Shown one piece after another: positions 12,020 through 26,900 of a stretch of DNA of 64,000 nt. The position numbers were made by a program, and so were the translations under genes. Position 1 is the first letter of the stretch; the number at the start of each line of letters is the position of its first letter. This stretch comes from Lampris incognitus. Its lineage: Eukaryota > Chordata > Actinopteri > Lampriformes > Lampridae. The stretch spans positions 61,696,915-61,760,914 of the forward strand of contig NC_079216.1 of assembly GCF_029633865.1 (NCBI RefSeq), given 5' to 3'. The notes beneath the pieces are model-generated. The model was not told where the DNA came from, ran no database searches, and saw nothing but the letters and a program-made list of their open reading frames with translations.

Positions 12020-14352
12020 GTATTTTAGGCTAGGCTATATGTGTAGTTGATAACGCCACCGACAAATTCCCTTTCACCGCAATTAGGCCATGAGAAACAC
12101 AGCAGTTATATATATATCCCCGACGCCAGGCTTATATGTAACTGTGACAAATAAGTAAATGTGTGCGATAGAACATGGCACCAACGCTGTTCGAATGGCA
12201 ACGAACAGAAGTTGAAGCAGCACGCACCATGCTGGTGGATTTTATACCCGATGAATTAGGAGCTATTACATATTTAAGCGACACCAGTTCTAAAGGTCAC
12301 CGTGTTTCATTGGAAGCTTGACGGAAAAAAAAAAAAAAGCACAAAACTCATTTTACTCTTCTTCTTTTTTTTTTTGTGTGTTAATTGAATCAACCATGAC
12401 GAACGGTGAATTCTTCACAACAGAGGGCTGAACGTTTGACTCCGACCATGTTCACTGTTCCTCATCACGGCGGTAATTTTCCTGACACAGTCGTCAGTCT
12501 GAGCCAGATGTAGCATTCCGGAAACCGGAGGGTCATTTAAAGGAGCCTGTTGAAATGAGATTTATGGGGGGACACAGATGGTGTTGACGATGATGAAACC
12601 ATCGTGGATTGAGTCTTTTGTTATTCGGCCCACCAAGATGGCGCCGCAGATGGCGGCCTCGGTCCTGCGCTCCTTATTTCACGCGGTTAGATTTGCATCG
12701 GGCCACAAGAGACGGGGGGGATAGACAAGCTGGAAGAAGAAAGTTTTGCATCGGGTTATGCAAACTCTCCAAAGACGCGGGCAAGCTCGCCTACCACCGA
12801 GCCAGAGAGTCCAGACAGACTCGGACACCACCTGAACTCGGCGGTGCCCTGGCCGAATGACTAACAAACTTACTCGTGATTGGTGGAGCTCTCCTCTAGT
12901 AGTTTTTTATTGGCAAGCTTGTTCCTCATGTCTTTAAATCAGATTAGGGTGTATATTTAGTACACACATAGTACACTTGGGCAACTACTTGGGCTGTGCG
13001 AGCCGGTCGTGTTGACTAAATAAATGTTTAGTACCGTGGCCTACTGTATCTCTATCATTGAAACGCTTTACAAGAGTTAAACGACTTAAACCAATGAAAT
13101 CTTGTAGGAGTAATGTAATTGGGGCAAGTAAATCCCCGAGCCGCTCACATAATGGTCTCGTCACAGAGAACGTTCTGATCTGCCCGCTGCATCTCATTGA
13201 AGAAAATGTTCGGCTCGTCTGTCCTCGGGAGTTGAGATTTAGGAATTAAATGACATTACCTTTGGTCTAAATCTACATTCCAAGCGTTATTAAAGGCCTC
13301 GCCAAATTGTCCTTTAACACTTAGGGATGAGAAAAATTCCTATTCATTACATCCGCCTCGGCCGCGGGTCCTCGTGAAGCGGCACCGGAGGACGTTCTAC
13401 TTCGCTGGGTATTTTTAGCGTAAGAGGAGCTGCTCTCTCCCCGCCCGTGACAAGGGCAAGATTCATAATTTCTGTGTACTGTATCTGTATTCTCAAATTG
13501 CATTACAGCGAAGGGCTAAGCGTTCAGCCCCGCCGACCCGCTCACAGAGGCACGGTCCCCTGCCACATGTTAATGAGAAACACGGTGTACGCCAGGTTGG
13601 TTTATGCTTTTTTTTTTTTACCGACACTAAGTTATTGACTACCTGGCTTTGAAGCCTTTTGTAGTGTGGCACAACCTGAAACCAGAACCTGAAAATAGGT
13701 TGAATCCATTTCGTGGCCCTGCCTTGTGGCTGCTTTGTGCCCTATGGGAGGGAGGGAGGGAGGGAGGGAGGGGGGGTGATATGTTTATTCATAAAGGTGT
13801 TGGAGGAAATGATATCGGACATAATTTGACCGATGATGAATATTTCTGTCCCAATCTAGATTCATGTATTCCCATGAAAAGAAAGGGCTATGACGCAAGA
13901 AAGACGTCATGATTAAACACTATAGCGGTTGTATGGTCTTTTATGGGTATAGGAGCGTGATCCTTTGGAAGTGACAATAACTTTATATTTGACATTTATT
14001 CGTGTGACATTTATGTGACATTTATTCGTTGAAGTTATCCGTTCGGTTCTCCCGCACGTCCGCACGTCCGCAGTTGTTAAGGTGTGTGATGGTGTTCGTT
14101 TTAATACTAATGTAATCTCGTGTCCCTACACCGACTGTAGCGGTTGTGTTTGGGAGTTACGGGGGGAGTTTAGATTATTCGGAATCAATAATCTGCTCCA
14201 TCCGTCGACCATTTGGTAGCTTACAAGCGTGCCGTTTCGTCTCAGAGTGCTCCATATACATATAATGTGCCGTGGGCCAACGGACAGAAGGAAATGTACT
14301 TTTTCCCATGTGCTACTTAAATGATAACCCCAGGCTGTTCAGTAAATGGATG

Positions 14353-14379
14353 ATGTATATATATATATATATATATAAA
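14353..14379. repeat. (AT)n microsatellite
   Basis: An alternating TA tract directly precedes the fold-back repeat. Confidence 0.85.
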
Positions 14380-14382
14380 AAA

Positions 14383-14656
14383 ATCCAGTGAGTCAAGTAA
14401 ATTCTTTATGAGACAGTACAAGCCTGCTTCATGCCATAAGCAATCATCAGCTGTCTTTGAAGGAAACACTCAACGGCAGGGAAAGTGCTCAACAAATAAG
14501 GAGCAAAATAATCCAGTGAGTCAAGTAAATTCAGTACCAGCCTGTTTCATGCTATAAGCAATCATCAGCTGTAAGGGTCATTTCATAGCTGATGATTGCT
14601 TATGGCATGAAATAGACTTGTACTGTCTCATAAAGAATTTATTTGACTCACTGGAT
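14383..14656. repeat. Fold-back repeat with one duplicated arm
   Basis: The arm atccagtgagtcaagtaaat occurs at 14383 and again near 14511, and inverted at 14638-14656 (tttgactcactggat). The arms include ataagcaatcatcagctg. The sequence at 14463-14515 is also found inverted at 16729-16786. Confidence 0.7.
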
Positions 14657-14659
14657 ATT

Positions 14660-14706
14660 ATATATATATATGTGTGTGTGTATACATACATGCATACATA
14701 CATACA

Positions 14707-14738
<32 letters not shown>

Positions 14739-14754
14739 CACACACACACACACG

Positions 14755-14780
<26 letters not shown>
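14660..14780. repeat. (CATA)n / (CA)n / (TA)n compound microsatellite
   Basis: Long runs of catacatacata, cacaca and tatata lie between the fold-back repeat and a SINE fragment. Confidence 0.9.
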
Positions 14781-14783
<3 letters not shown>

Positions 14784-14788
<5 letters not shown>

Positions 14789-14881
14789 GCCCTGTGATGG
14801 CCTGGCGGCCTGTCCAGGGTGTCTCCCTGCCGTCCAATGATTCTGAGAGCAGGATAAGCGGTCTAGATAATGGATGGATGG
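14784..14881 (+). mobile_element. SINE 3' fragment
   Basis: cctgtgatggcctggcggcc, then gcaggataagcggtctag and ggatggatgg, is the tail portion of the repeat seen in full at 11659-12019. Confidence 0.6.
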
Positions 14882-14906
14882 ATATATATATATATATACA
14901 TATATA

Positions 14907-16543
<1,637 letters not shown>

Positions 16544-16793
16544 TGTGTGTATATATCTATATATATATATCTATATCTATATATCTATCTATATCTATAT
16601 ATCTATCTATATATCTATATCTATATATCTATATCTATATATCTATATATATATATCTATATCTATCTATATATATATAGATATATATAGATATATATAT
16701 AGATATATAGATATATGACATTTTGCTCCTGGATTATTTTGCTCCTTATTTGTTGAGCACTTTCCCTACCGTTGAGTGTCTCTTTTAACAAAG

Positions 16794-16838
<45 letters not shown>
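16544..16838. repeat. TATC/TA-rich simple repeats with inverted fold-back fragment
   Basis: TATC and TA runs flank the segment 16729-16786, which is the reverse complement of 14463-14515. (TA)n ends the block at 16794-16838. Confidence 0.8.
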
Positions 16839-16841
<3 letters not shown>

Positions 16842-19800
16842 GTGTGTCATTAAATATAGTACCACAATGTGAATCCAGGAGCTTTCAAATCTTGACAGAA
16901 TTTCAAAACCTGACCTTTGACACCCCTACTTAAGGAGCCTCAATTTCAAAGCAGGATGAAACATCGGTTTCCGAACTGGACAGAAGGCTGAGGAGGTGGC
17001 AGATAATTTGCAGGCGTCGCTTGCATTTACGTATGCGTGCGACGTGACCCACTGACGGAGACTCGGAGCATGTGCTTCCCGTCGGCGTGCGTTCAGCCGG
17101 CAAGAGGCCGACCCTGCTTTCAATCACACACACATGAAAGGCTCATGTGCGCTTTGAGCGCCGGTGCAGGATGTGAGAATGAGAGCGAAGCGGAGAAGTT
17201 GAGGCGAGGTTTCGCTCATTTGCATATCCTCGGTGTCCCCGGTCGTTTATCCTGCCATTGGCAGCCATCAGAGAAGTGCTGAGGATGCAATTACTTTCAG
17301 CCCTCCTCCGTTTGAAGCCGTTAATATACTACATGCTCACAATTCCAGCATAGCAGTGGTGTGCACGCACGGGGATGCTGTGCTGCAGCGCATTCTCGTT
17401 CGTTGCGATCCCGAGGCCTGCAAAGAATGCCAAATGTGTGTTTTACTGCTGTTTTACAATCGTTTTTGTTCAATCGCGTGTTTTGTTATTCGGTTTTATA
17501 ATGGTTTGTCAAATGGTTGTTTTCATCTCTTCCACAATAGCTGGTGGCTTTATAGTTGCCATGTTAATTGTTCTTTGCTGGTATTGTGGCTGTGCTGTTC
17601 TGCTAACGTTGTTGTTAGGTTAGAGAGCTGCCCACAACGGTTGTATAAGCAACAGCAGTGTGTCTTTGGATTCTTTCCCAACCACAAATCATACTTGGGC
17701 GGATTAGAGTACAAGCGTTGTAGTTTTCCTCTGGATTTTTTTTTTACCATTCCCTCTGTGACTTCAGTTTTAACAGCGTGACCTTGGATCTGACGTGGGT
17801 GGGTGGGTGGGGGTGGGGGGGGTTGGTTTCGGCGCTGCTGGACCTGGGATTCATAATCATATTAGAATCTCATTATTAATGCCTCGGCGCATTTCAGTTC
17901 AAATCCTGTATTCAGAGGTGACGTCTTTCCCCCTGTACAGGTTAGCAGGGGCTCCTCGTCCAGAATAATGAGTGGCTATCGGATCTGCGTCGGAGTCAAG
18001 TCGATTTTATTTGTATAGAGCGAAGAAAAAAAACATGTTGGCGCTTTATGCGCTGCACCTGGATGAGTCGTCCTCCGCTTCTCGTTTCCATTTAACCGGA
18101 GAAATCTGCATTTTATGGAACACGCATAGCTCCGCACTGTTGTCAGAACCTGAAGCACTGGACACCTATGATACATCACACACTGATATAAACCACATGG
18201 GACAGTATTGCACAGTACGGTAGGCTTGACTGCTGCACTGGCAGCCTTTGAAACAGCTGTAAGGGCTTGTTTATCTGTCCCAGCTGAAAATCACCACTGT
18301 GGTTCTCTTCCCATGCAGCCCCGGCCATTCTTCCCTCAGGAAGACAGCCGGTCCTCACCCATGCTGTGCCCCTGTGCATGCTCTGCATCCTCGCAGCCAC
18401 ACGGCATGGAAATGCTGAAAGAAGTCACTTCTATTTGTTCTGCTACGCATTGTCAGAGGCAAACCCCACAAAATCCAAGCACGCCGTTCATTGCTGCAGT
18501 GAAAGAATGTTATGTTTAATGAAACACACCCCTAGATTAAGTCCCAACCCAAAGGTCCTATTCTGCTTCAAAGTGTTGTGGCTTCGCCAGGAACATTTAG
18601 AAGAATTACCCCGAGCTAAGCGATCGACTTCTCGCCCGACCGGCGTTGCGTAAATGTGCTTGCTATCTGACTGTCTCGCGGGTTGTTGTGTGACAGGCCG
18701 GCCCAGTAATCACAGCATTTGTTGCTCTCCTGCTGTAGGCCGCTGCTGTTATTATAGTCCAACATTAGGACCAGATCCCCTCCAGATGGCTACCGCCTCC
18801 CCGGGTCTCTATTGAATTGTCCGTGTTTACACTACCCTCCAAGCTGCTCTTCAGGCACTTTCACGTCTTTATGTCCGGAGCCGTAAACAAACCTGATTCA
18901 ACGCAGGCTCTTCCAGTGTACCGGCGATGGTCATCGGTGATGGGGTCTAGGAAAATCTGAGGAAAAAAAACAAAAAAACCCCCCACTTGAGCTGTAATAA
19001 AGTAGAAGGGGGTAACGGATAAGATCGGAACATTTTACCAGAAAGAAATATCTGTGAGCTGCTGCTCATCTCGGAGATGGACCCAGCCACGGTTCACAGC
19101 TGAGCTCATGAGGGGGCTGTCTGCATGTGCAGCGTCTGCCAGAGGGGTCCAGTAAAAAAAAAAAAAAGGGGGGGGGGGCTTTTACAATGCTGTAAACTCA
19201 AGGGATTATGATTATACCTTCTTGGTCATGTGATGTGGCTTCTTCGGCACCTTCGGTACTGCTCGCTGTGTGTTATTTTACTTTACTGTTAGGCCTGGAC
19301 CTGTTTCTCCACCAATGTTTGTTGTAGCAACAAATCTGGTCTTTTTTATCCATTGACCGTTGTACTGAGACAAAGCTGCCGCTGTATGAGATATCCTCCG
19401 GAAACTCTGGTGTGTTGTGTGGGTGTGCGAGTGCATGTGTGTATGTGTGTATGTGCGTGCGTGCTCGTGTGTGTGTGTTGTGTATCACAGGCATGTGTGT
19501 GGCCTGCCTAGCTGTCAGGTTGGAGTCTCGGGCCGCTTGTCTAGGAGAGGGTGAGTGTAAAGCGGGCAGATGACAAAGACACGGCGGGGTTTCTCTCCCC
19601 CAGTCCGCATGAAGGAGGTCCCACGCGGTGCCACGACCCCTTCCCCTTTGTGCCTGTCTCTGCCACTTTGTGCGGAGAGCTGCTCAGACAGGCAAAGGGG
19701 CTCTGAGGGTAGCCCGCTGGAAAGGAATGTGTTATGAAAATGAAAGGGCCGCAGCCACGGGCCAGCTCATTCACAACTCCATCCTTGTAGGAAATGTCCC

Positions 19801-20742
19801 CCTCGAACTTTCTTCGCAGCGGCCGAGGAGACGTTGCCTGACGTGTTTGTGACGTCGAGGACATACTCTAGGCGCCGCTCTTAATTGTGGGAATTTCATT
19901 TCTCCGTCATGTGCTTACATTGTGAAAAAAAATGTATTTCTGGGTAGGGTGTTAAAACAGGCAGTGGGGTATAGGAAAATGTACGCTTGGAAACTTCCAT
20001 CTACTATCTGTTGTACCAACTCTCAAAAACCCATCCTCTCGAGAAAATAATGGTAGTATGGCTTGGCTGGGGGTGACTGTGATGTTCATAGGTGATCCGT
20101 GGTGCTGTAGCGGGCTAATTTCTGCTGTCAGAATAACGATAACAGACTGTAGGTTGATAATAAAAGTCAAGGCTGGCAACGAGGTTCCCATTACCAAAAA
20201 TTACCCTGTTCATCTTTTACCCTGTTGATGATGCCTTGGACAGGAAAGAAGACAAAGCAACCGTGTTATGAACTAAACTCGTATCTCTTTTTGAATATTT
20301 AGACACCTGAATATATTCACCCTCAAGAGTATGTGGCAAAACACACGCTGATTTCTTTCAGAGGACTGGTGGCTTGTAGAGGAAGGCAGTAAAGTGAGGA
20401 AAAGAAGACGATGATGTGGCGGTAGAACGTCATTATCGGTGTTGTCACTGGGCATCCACTGTTCTTGCCAATTACTGAGATATTTGCTTGCTGCTGAAAG
20501 GTCTGGTCGCTTACCTTCATTCAGCTATTGCATTTTCAAAAGCTTTTAATGTCAGAAGAGCTGCAAGCATAGAATTGTCTATTTGGAGATAATGTTGATT
20601 TTTTTTCCCCCAGTTATTCTTTGTTGTAATGGTTTTGTTGTTGCCTTTTTCACAGCATTAGCTTGATGCACATCCCTTGGAGGAATTGGCACTTTTACTT
20701 AATGTCTTCGCCACTGTTCTATAACATTTACCAGGTGTGCAG

Positions 20743-20772
20743 GTTGGTGAGGTCCGTATATCACCCGCCAAG
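20743..20772 (+). other. 5' UTR portion of the first coding exon, with candidate splice acceptors
   Basis: Two AG dinucleotides, ending at 20734 and 20742, lie just upstream of the start codon behind a moderately pyrimidine-rich stretch. Either could be the acceptor joining an upstream non-coding exon to this one. The choice between them is inference; no upstream exon was recognised. Confidence 0.35.
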
Positions 20773-20908
20773 ATGGTGGCCTTGTCGCTCAAAATCTGTG
20801 TCCGCCAGTGCAACGTGGTGAAGACCATGCAGTTTGAACCATCCACGCCTGTGTATGACGCTTGCAGGATCATCCGAGAACGGGTCCCTGAGGCCCAGAC
20901 TGGACAAG
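20773..20908 (+). CDS. tln2: tln2 coding exon C1 (residues 1-45, F0 start)
   Basis: This exon starts with the conserved talin N terminus [12 protein letters not shown] and continues through [12 protein letters not shown] to [11 protein letters not shown]. The ATG sits in a good Kozak context (aagATGG). The donor gt is at 20909-20910. The exon ends after the first base of the Ala46 codon. The next intron is only 95 bp. Confidence 0.93.
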
Positions 20909-23900
20909 GTACCGGGTCACTTAGGTACAACAAAGTTACTTTACCTGATGAAAATCTGTTGGCGTCTGCAGTCACGTTCTCTGTCTGGTTCTGTGTGTCC
21001 AAGCTTCAGATTATGGTCTCTTCCTGTCCGATGATGATCCTAGGAAAGGGATATGGCTGGAGTCTGGTAGGACCTTGGATTACTACATGCTACGAAATGG
21101 GGTAAGGATGAGCTATACGGTACCGAGTGGAGCCCTGTCAGATTGTCAGCGTATTAGCACTTGTCGTTCCTCATATATAGGTTCTTGGAAGGGGTCTCAG
21201 ATATTTATCCTCTATTTGCAGGTGTAGCGTACATCCCCCAGCTCCCTGTATATCAAGGCTGATCCGTGCTGTCTGTGTCATTGTGTTCCCTCTCTCTTTT
21301 TTCTCAGGATGTTTTGGAGTACAAGAAAAAACAGAGGCCCCAAAAGATCAAAATGCTGGACGGTGCTGTAAAAACCATCATGGTAGACGACTCAAAGACG
21401 GTTGGGGAGCTCCTCGTAACCATATGCAGCCGAATTGGTTGGTGACATTCTCTCCCCGTACTCTGTCTTATTTTTAGTCCAAGGCACTGGATTTAGTCCA
21501 GGGCGTGGATTTCACTGCTTATGCTGCCGTGTCATAAGAACAGAGCATTTACAATCTGGGAGCCTTCCAAATTTGAACCATTTTTTTCCCCTCATTTTGT
21601 GTTTAAGGTGCGCTTGGCGTGATTTATCAAGCCCAAATCAGCTTGTTTCTGCTAAAGGATAGAGCGGTATTGGGAAGGCCCAGGCTGTGCTGTGCTCGTC
21701 TGTCATGGAGGCGTTCCGTGAGCAGTATATTTCAATTACCCCGGGCTGCAACCAAGCTCAATTGAGTGAGGAGAGGAGGGACATGCGTATGGCAGATATC
21801 TTTATAGGTCACTGTTTGTTTAGAGAGGGTCTCTCTGCTTAGTTGCTCTCCCCCACAACGAATCCAGTTTTAGTTTTCTGGATCTGTACCAGCTTTTCCT
21901 CAGTGGTGCGCCAAAGCAGAGAGAGGAAGCAACAGATAGAGGAAACATGCAGGAGGAGTGAAGAGCTAGATTCCCCCCATCAAGCCCCTAGTTCTCATTT
22001 AGCTCCGCCATCGCCCCTTCTCTAAGAATTCCCCGTCTTGTTTCTTGTACTTTTCAGGAATCACCAACTATGAGGAATACTCACTCATTCAGGAGGTGAC
22101 GGAGGATAAAAAGGAAGACGGGACGGGCACCCTGAAGAAAGACAGGACTCTGCTGCGAGACGAGAGGAAGATGGAGAAGCTCAAAGCCAAACTCCACACA
22201 GATGACGACTGTGAGTTTTACAACGATTTTCTCGAAGCTGCCAGTGGCGCGGCTGATATCTGTACGCTTTAACGCCTCTCTATTTTTACATTAGCCCCAA
22301 CACCATCATCTGAGCATGTGCGTTATCGCTCAAGTCAACTTAATAGCTTGGACATATCAAAGTTTAATGGAATTAACACTGCTATCGTTCGCCCAGGGGG
22401 CACCAATTAAATTTTGTGATGTGCAAAAATATGAATAACCCCCCCCCCCACTATAGCAGAAAACTAGCTTTCGCCTCAGCAGAAAATAATGCGGATGGCA
22501 GTTTTCACGTCCTGTTGAGAAAGTCCACTTGCTTGTGTTTAATGTAGTAGATTATCTGTCTATCTTTGTGCCCGTCTGCCTTTTCCAATACTGATCAATT
22601 TCAGCTATCAGGTCCCTATTCTATTAACGTCTGTTTAACGTGTGTCTCAATTAATGCAATCGAAAATACTGACAAACTGTATTGATTTGCCAGTGAACTG
22701 GTTGGATCACAGCAGGACCTTCAGAGAGCAAGGAGTGGAGGAAAGCGAGACTCTGCTGCTTAGACGCAAGTTCTTTTACTCGGACCAGAACGTAGACTCG
22801 CGGGACCCCGTACAGCTGAACCTGCTCTACGTTCAGGTAAATCCGTCCCAACGTGTGTAGGTGCACAGATGCGTGCTCGACAACAGTGTTTTCTCTCATT
22901 CTTCCCGGCTGTAAGGCTTGACGCCTCCCATCTCTAATGGATCGATAGGGCAGTGTCTTGCCCACATTAGCCACAGTCTATAGTTATGCTGGAGACAAGG
23001 TAAAAAATAGATGTGGTTTGGAATGTGGCCTCACTTTGTTTTGTGGCGTAGATATGAAAATTATTTGCATAAGCTGTTTGCAGTGGGAGCCAGTATATTT
23101 CAGAATCAAAGGCAAACTGGGTGATGAGAGGATAATATCTAATGGAAATCAAGGTTGGCCCAAACACCACAGTCCTGCATGCCATATGTGTTCTGACGAG
23201 GCTAGCTCTTGAATTACTTTACTGTATTCAATTTTGTTACTTGTTTTTTATGGGCTTTTGTTTTTGTTTTGTTTTTGTTTTTCAAAGAGAGCAGGAATCT
23301 TATAATAAGAACAAATCACTATTAATCCTTTAATTTGTTGCAGCCAACTTTCGGGACAGCAAACCTGGGCATGAGCCTTAGATTAAGATGTTAAATTTCT
23401 GTTATTCGCTCAACCGTAGGTTTCTCCTCATCCACTAGGTCTTAATAGCCCACAGCCATTTGTTTGCTGTCAGCACAAATGAATGGACCAAGGTCAGACT
23501 GTAGCCCCTGGACGGTCCCGTAATTTTAAGGCGACTCTTGAAGTTTTCAAGGAATGATCTGAGATTTGGCATTTCTTGATCATGCTGCCTGGCAAATGTT
23601 TATTGCCCTGTTAATGCTGGTTTGTTTTCTATAGCTTAGTTACCCCCACCTCTCTTTCGCACTCTCTTTCTCTCAATGTGTGTAAAACCTCAATTCAAGT
23701 CCATTTTATTTGTATAGCCCAATATCACAAATTACAAATTTGCCTCAGGGGGCTTTATAGAAATGCAAAATCCTGTCCTTAGACCCTCGCATTGGATAAG
23801 GAACGACTCCCTAAAAAAAATAAAAATAAAAAAACCTTTAACATGGAGAAAAAATAGGAATGAACCTCAGGCAGAGCAACAGAGGAGGGAGCCCTCTCCA

Positions 23901-26900
23901 AGACGGACAGACGTGCAACGGATGTTGTGTGTACAGAATAGAACACAACTTACAGAGTACAACATTGAAAGAGGATAACAGAATTATAATAGAATTATAA
24001 GATATATGAAGAATATGATGAGGAGGACGCCAAGCAGTGTCCAGATGCCACCGGAACAGCCTAGGACCTGAGCCACGTGACCACCATCAACATGCAGACC
24101 TGAAAGGAGGACAGACTACACATGCACACAGGGGAGACTCACATCACACCATTCACATACACAGGAGAAGAGACATTAGTCGCACATCAGAGAGAGAAAG
24201 AAGGATCCAACATTGAAACAGGATAACAAAATTATACAGATTTATAAGATGCATAAAGAATGTGATGAGGAGGATGCCAAGCAGCGTCCAGGTGGTGACC
24301 ACCATCACCATGAAGATCTGGCAGGACTGACATCACACCATTCACATGAACAGGAGAAGAGACGGGAGAAGGCATCATTCAGAGAGAGAGAAAAGACGTG
24401 AGAGAAGAGAACAGTTTACAGCAATAATCAATAATCTTTGCTCTATAATCTCGTCGGTAGAACAGTGCTTGGTAAATTCCTTGAGACAGAAACCGACCTG
24501 CCATGCAGTACAGGTTGTCACGTAACCAATTTAGTCAAGTCAAGTAGGTTTTATTTGTCCCCAGGTGGGCACTTGTTGTGTTGCAGTGGCAACATTTAAA
24601 CACACAAATAGGCAAATAAATACAACATGTAGTGAGGAGAACAAAGCCAACGAAAAGCAATGCAACAGTAAACAGTGTCAATTTATGGGCAACTAATTGT
24701 AGTTTAAGGCAAAAAGATGAGTTTTAAGTTTGGATTTAAAGGACTCGACAGACTCTGATTGTCTGACGGCAGCAGGCAGGTTATTCCCTAAGAACAGGGC
24801 CTGAGAGGAAAAGGCCCTGCCACCAGCTGACTTGTTTTTAACTTTGGGTACACACAGGAGCCCTGTATTTTGAGAGCTGAGTGCTCGAGATGGAATATAC
24901 AGTCTAAGGAGATCAGATAGGTATGATGGGGCAAGCCCATTTAGGATTTTATAAGTCTGCAGAAGACCCTTTAAGTCTGATCTAACATAGATAGGAAGCT
25001 AATGAAGGCAGGCAAGAATTGGGGTAATATGGTCAAATTCTGTCGTTTTCGTTAGGATTCTAGCTGCAGCATTTTAAACCATCTGAAGACTTTTAGTGCT
25101 AGCATGTGCCAGAACTGAAAACAGAACATTCTGCAATTTTACTAAGATAGCCACTGTGAGGCTGAAGGTTAATAACCTAACCTCACACCTTCTTACCCTC
25201 TGTACAGGTGCTCCTTAGGGCTGCGTTCTCTCCCCCTGGCTCTTCTCACTTTACACCACCCACTTTACGTCCACAGGCAGTTCTTGGAAAATAATAAAAT
25301 ATGCAGACGACGCAACCATTGTAGGCCTCATCTCCAACAATGATGAAACCCGGTATCGCACTGAAGTAGACCAAGCTGTCACTTGGTGCACAAACAACGA
25401 CCTTCTGCGTAATACAGCCAGAACCCAAGAATTCATTGACTTCCAATGCATGCTGAATCCCAAAACACCCATACAAATGAATGAAGACCCCATGACCATC
25501 ACTAACTCTTTTAAATTCCTTGAAACACACATCAGCAATAACCTGAAATAGAAAATTAACACTGAACACATCATTGTAGAAGCTCAACAACGAGTTTACT
25601 TTCTTAGGCAGCTTAAAAAATACCGGATCAAACATCAACTTCTCGTTCTGCTTTACTCAGCCATCATCGAGTCTATCATAACATCATTTATTACAGTATG
25701 GTACGACGGCACAGAAAGTCAAACAAGGAAAAAACTGCAGCGGATTGTCAACAAGGCATCCAAAATCATGGGCAACCCACTCCCCTCAGTTGAATCTCTA
25801 CATAGTATGTATCCACCGGACTGTAAAGTGAGCAAAGAAGATCATCTCCGACCCATCACATCCTGCTCATCACCTCTTCCAGCTCCTTGCCTTAGGGAGG
25901 CACTACGGGTCACTGTCCACTAAGACTAAACACTTCACAAACAGTTTTTTCCCCCTAGCTATCAGGACTCGGAATTCCTCCCTATGGGTTATTCTCAATC
26001 ACGTGTCTTTTTCATTGACAACGAACAGCTCCGCCATGTTGGAGGACAGCTTAGACCTTAGCAATCACTGTTTACACTGAAGTTCTAATTGTCAATCTGT
26101 GTTTACAAGAATGAAATTTTAAGCGAAAATTGGACAGATGTACGGAAATAAAACACCGTAGTTGTGATCCACTCTTCGGAAAACAGTTTGCAAAATAAAT
26201 TTTACAACCTTCTGGCCTAACAGCGCAAAGGATCAGATTCGATTTGAGGATTTTCAGCTGTTAGGCCAATCTCGTGCAATTCCGCAACGGCTTGGATCGA
26301 GAATTATGTACAAGTTTTAGGTGGAAAAACCAAAGAGAGATATATGGAAAAGCTCGCCGTTATCGATATGTTACACCGATACGTTGACAAATTTAAAAGA
26401 CAAAAGCAGTTTCTCTCCCTCTTGTACTAGTTATTTTCAAACCATGTAATTTTAAGATATAGCTTATAACTGTTGATGATGATTGACACAATTGAAAAAT
26501 GTCTAATAAAATTGAAAGGTTGTCTTACTTTTAAATGCTTTTGTTTCTTAAAAAGTATAACAGTTTTAGACAATGAATAATATATAACTTGAAAGTTGTA
26601 TCAGTCTGAAGGAACTACTTCAAAAGAGAGAGAGAGAGAGAGAGAGAAAGAAGGAACTACTGAGTTGCACACATTTGTCATTGCACAAGAAACCAAGGCA
26701 ATTTTATCTACTGTTGTCATACCAGCACTATCCTTCTTACTGAGGTAGTCTGTTGGTAAAATTCCTTGTAAAATTGTAAATTTTCTCCGTACTAGGCCGA
26801 TTACATGCTCCACGTGGGTGCGGACAGATGCCATTTTCCTTGTTACCTCCATTTCTAAAGGACCACGCTGCTTTTTCACTTTTGTAAAAGCAGGTATCTT

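Noticed and set aside
17233..17781. 182-codon open frame in the 5' region
   Set aside because: It is Cys/Phe-rich with no family match; no conserved neighbour or splice pattern supports it as a gene.
20773..21105. Single unspliced first exon running on through position 21105
   Set aside because: The open frame does run through the 95-bp segment, but those residues have no talin counterpart, whereas splicing 20908 to 21004 restores the conserved [11 protein letters not shown] sequence.
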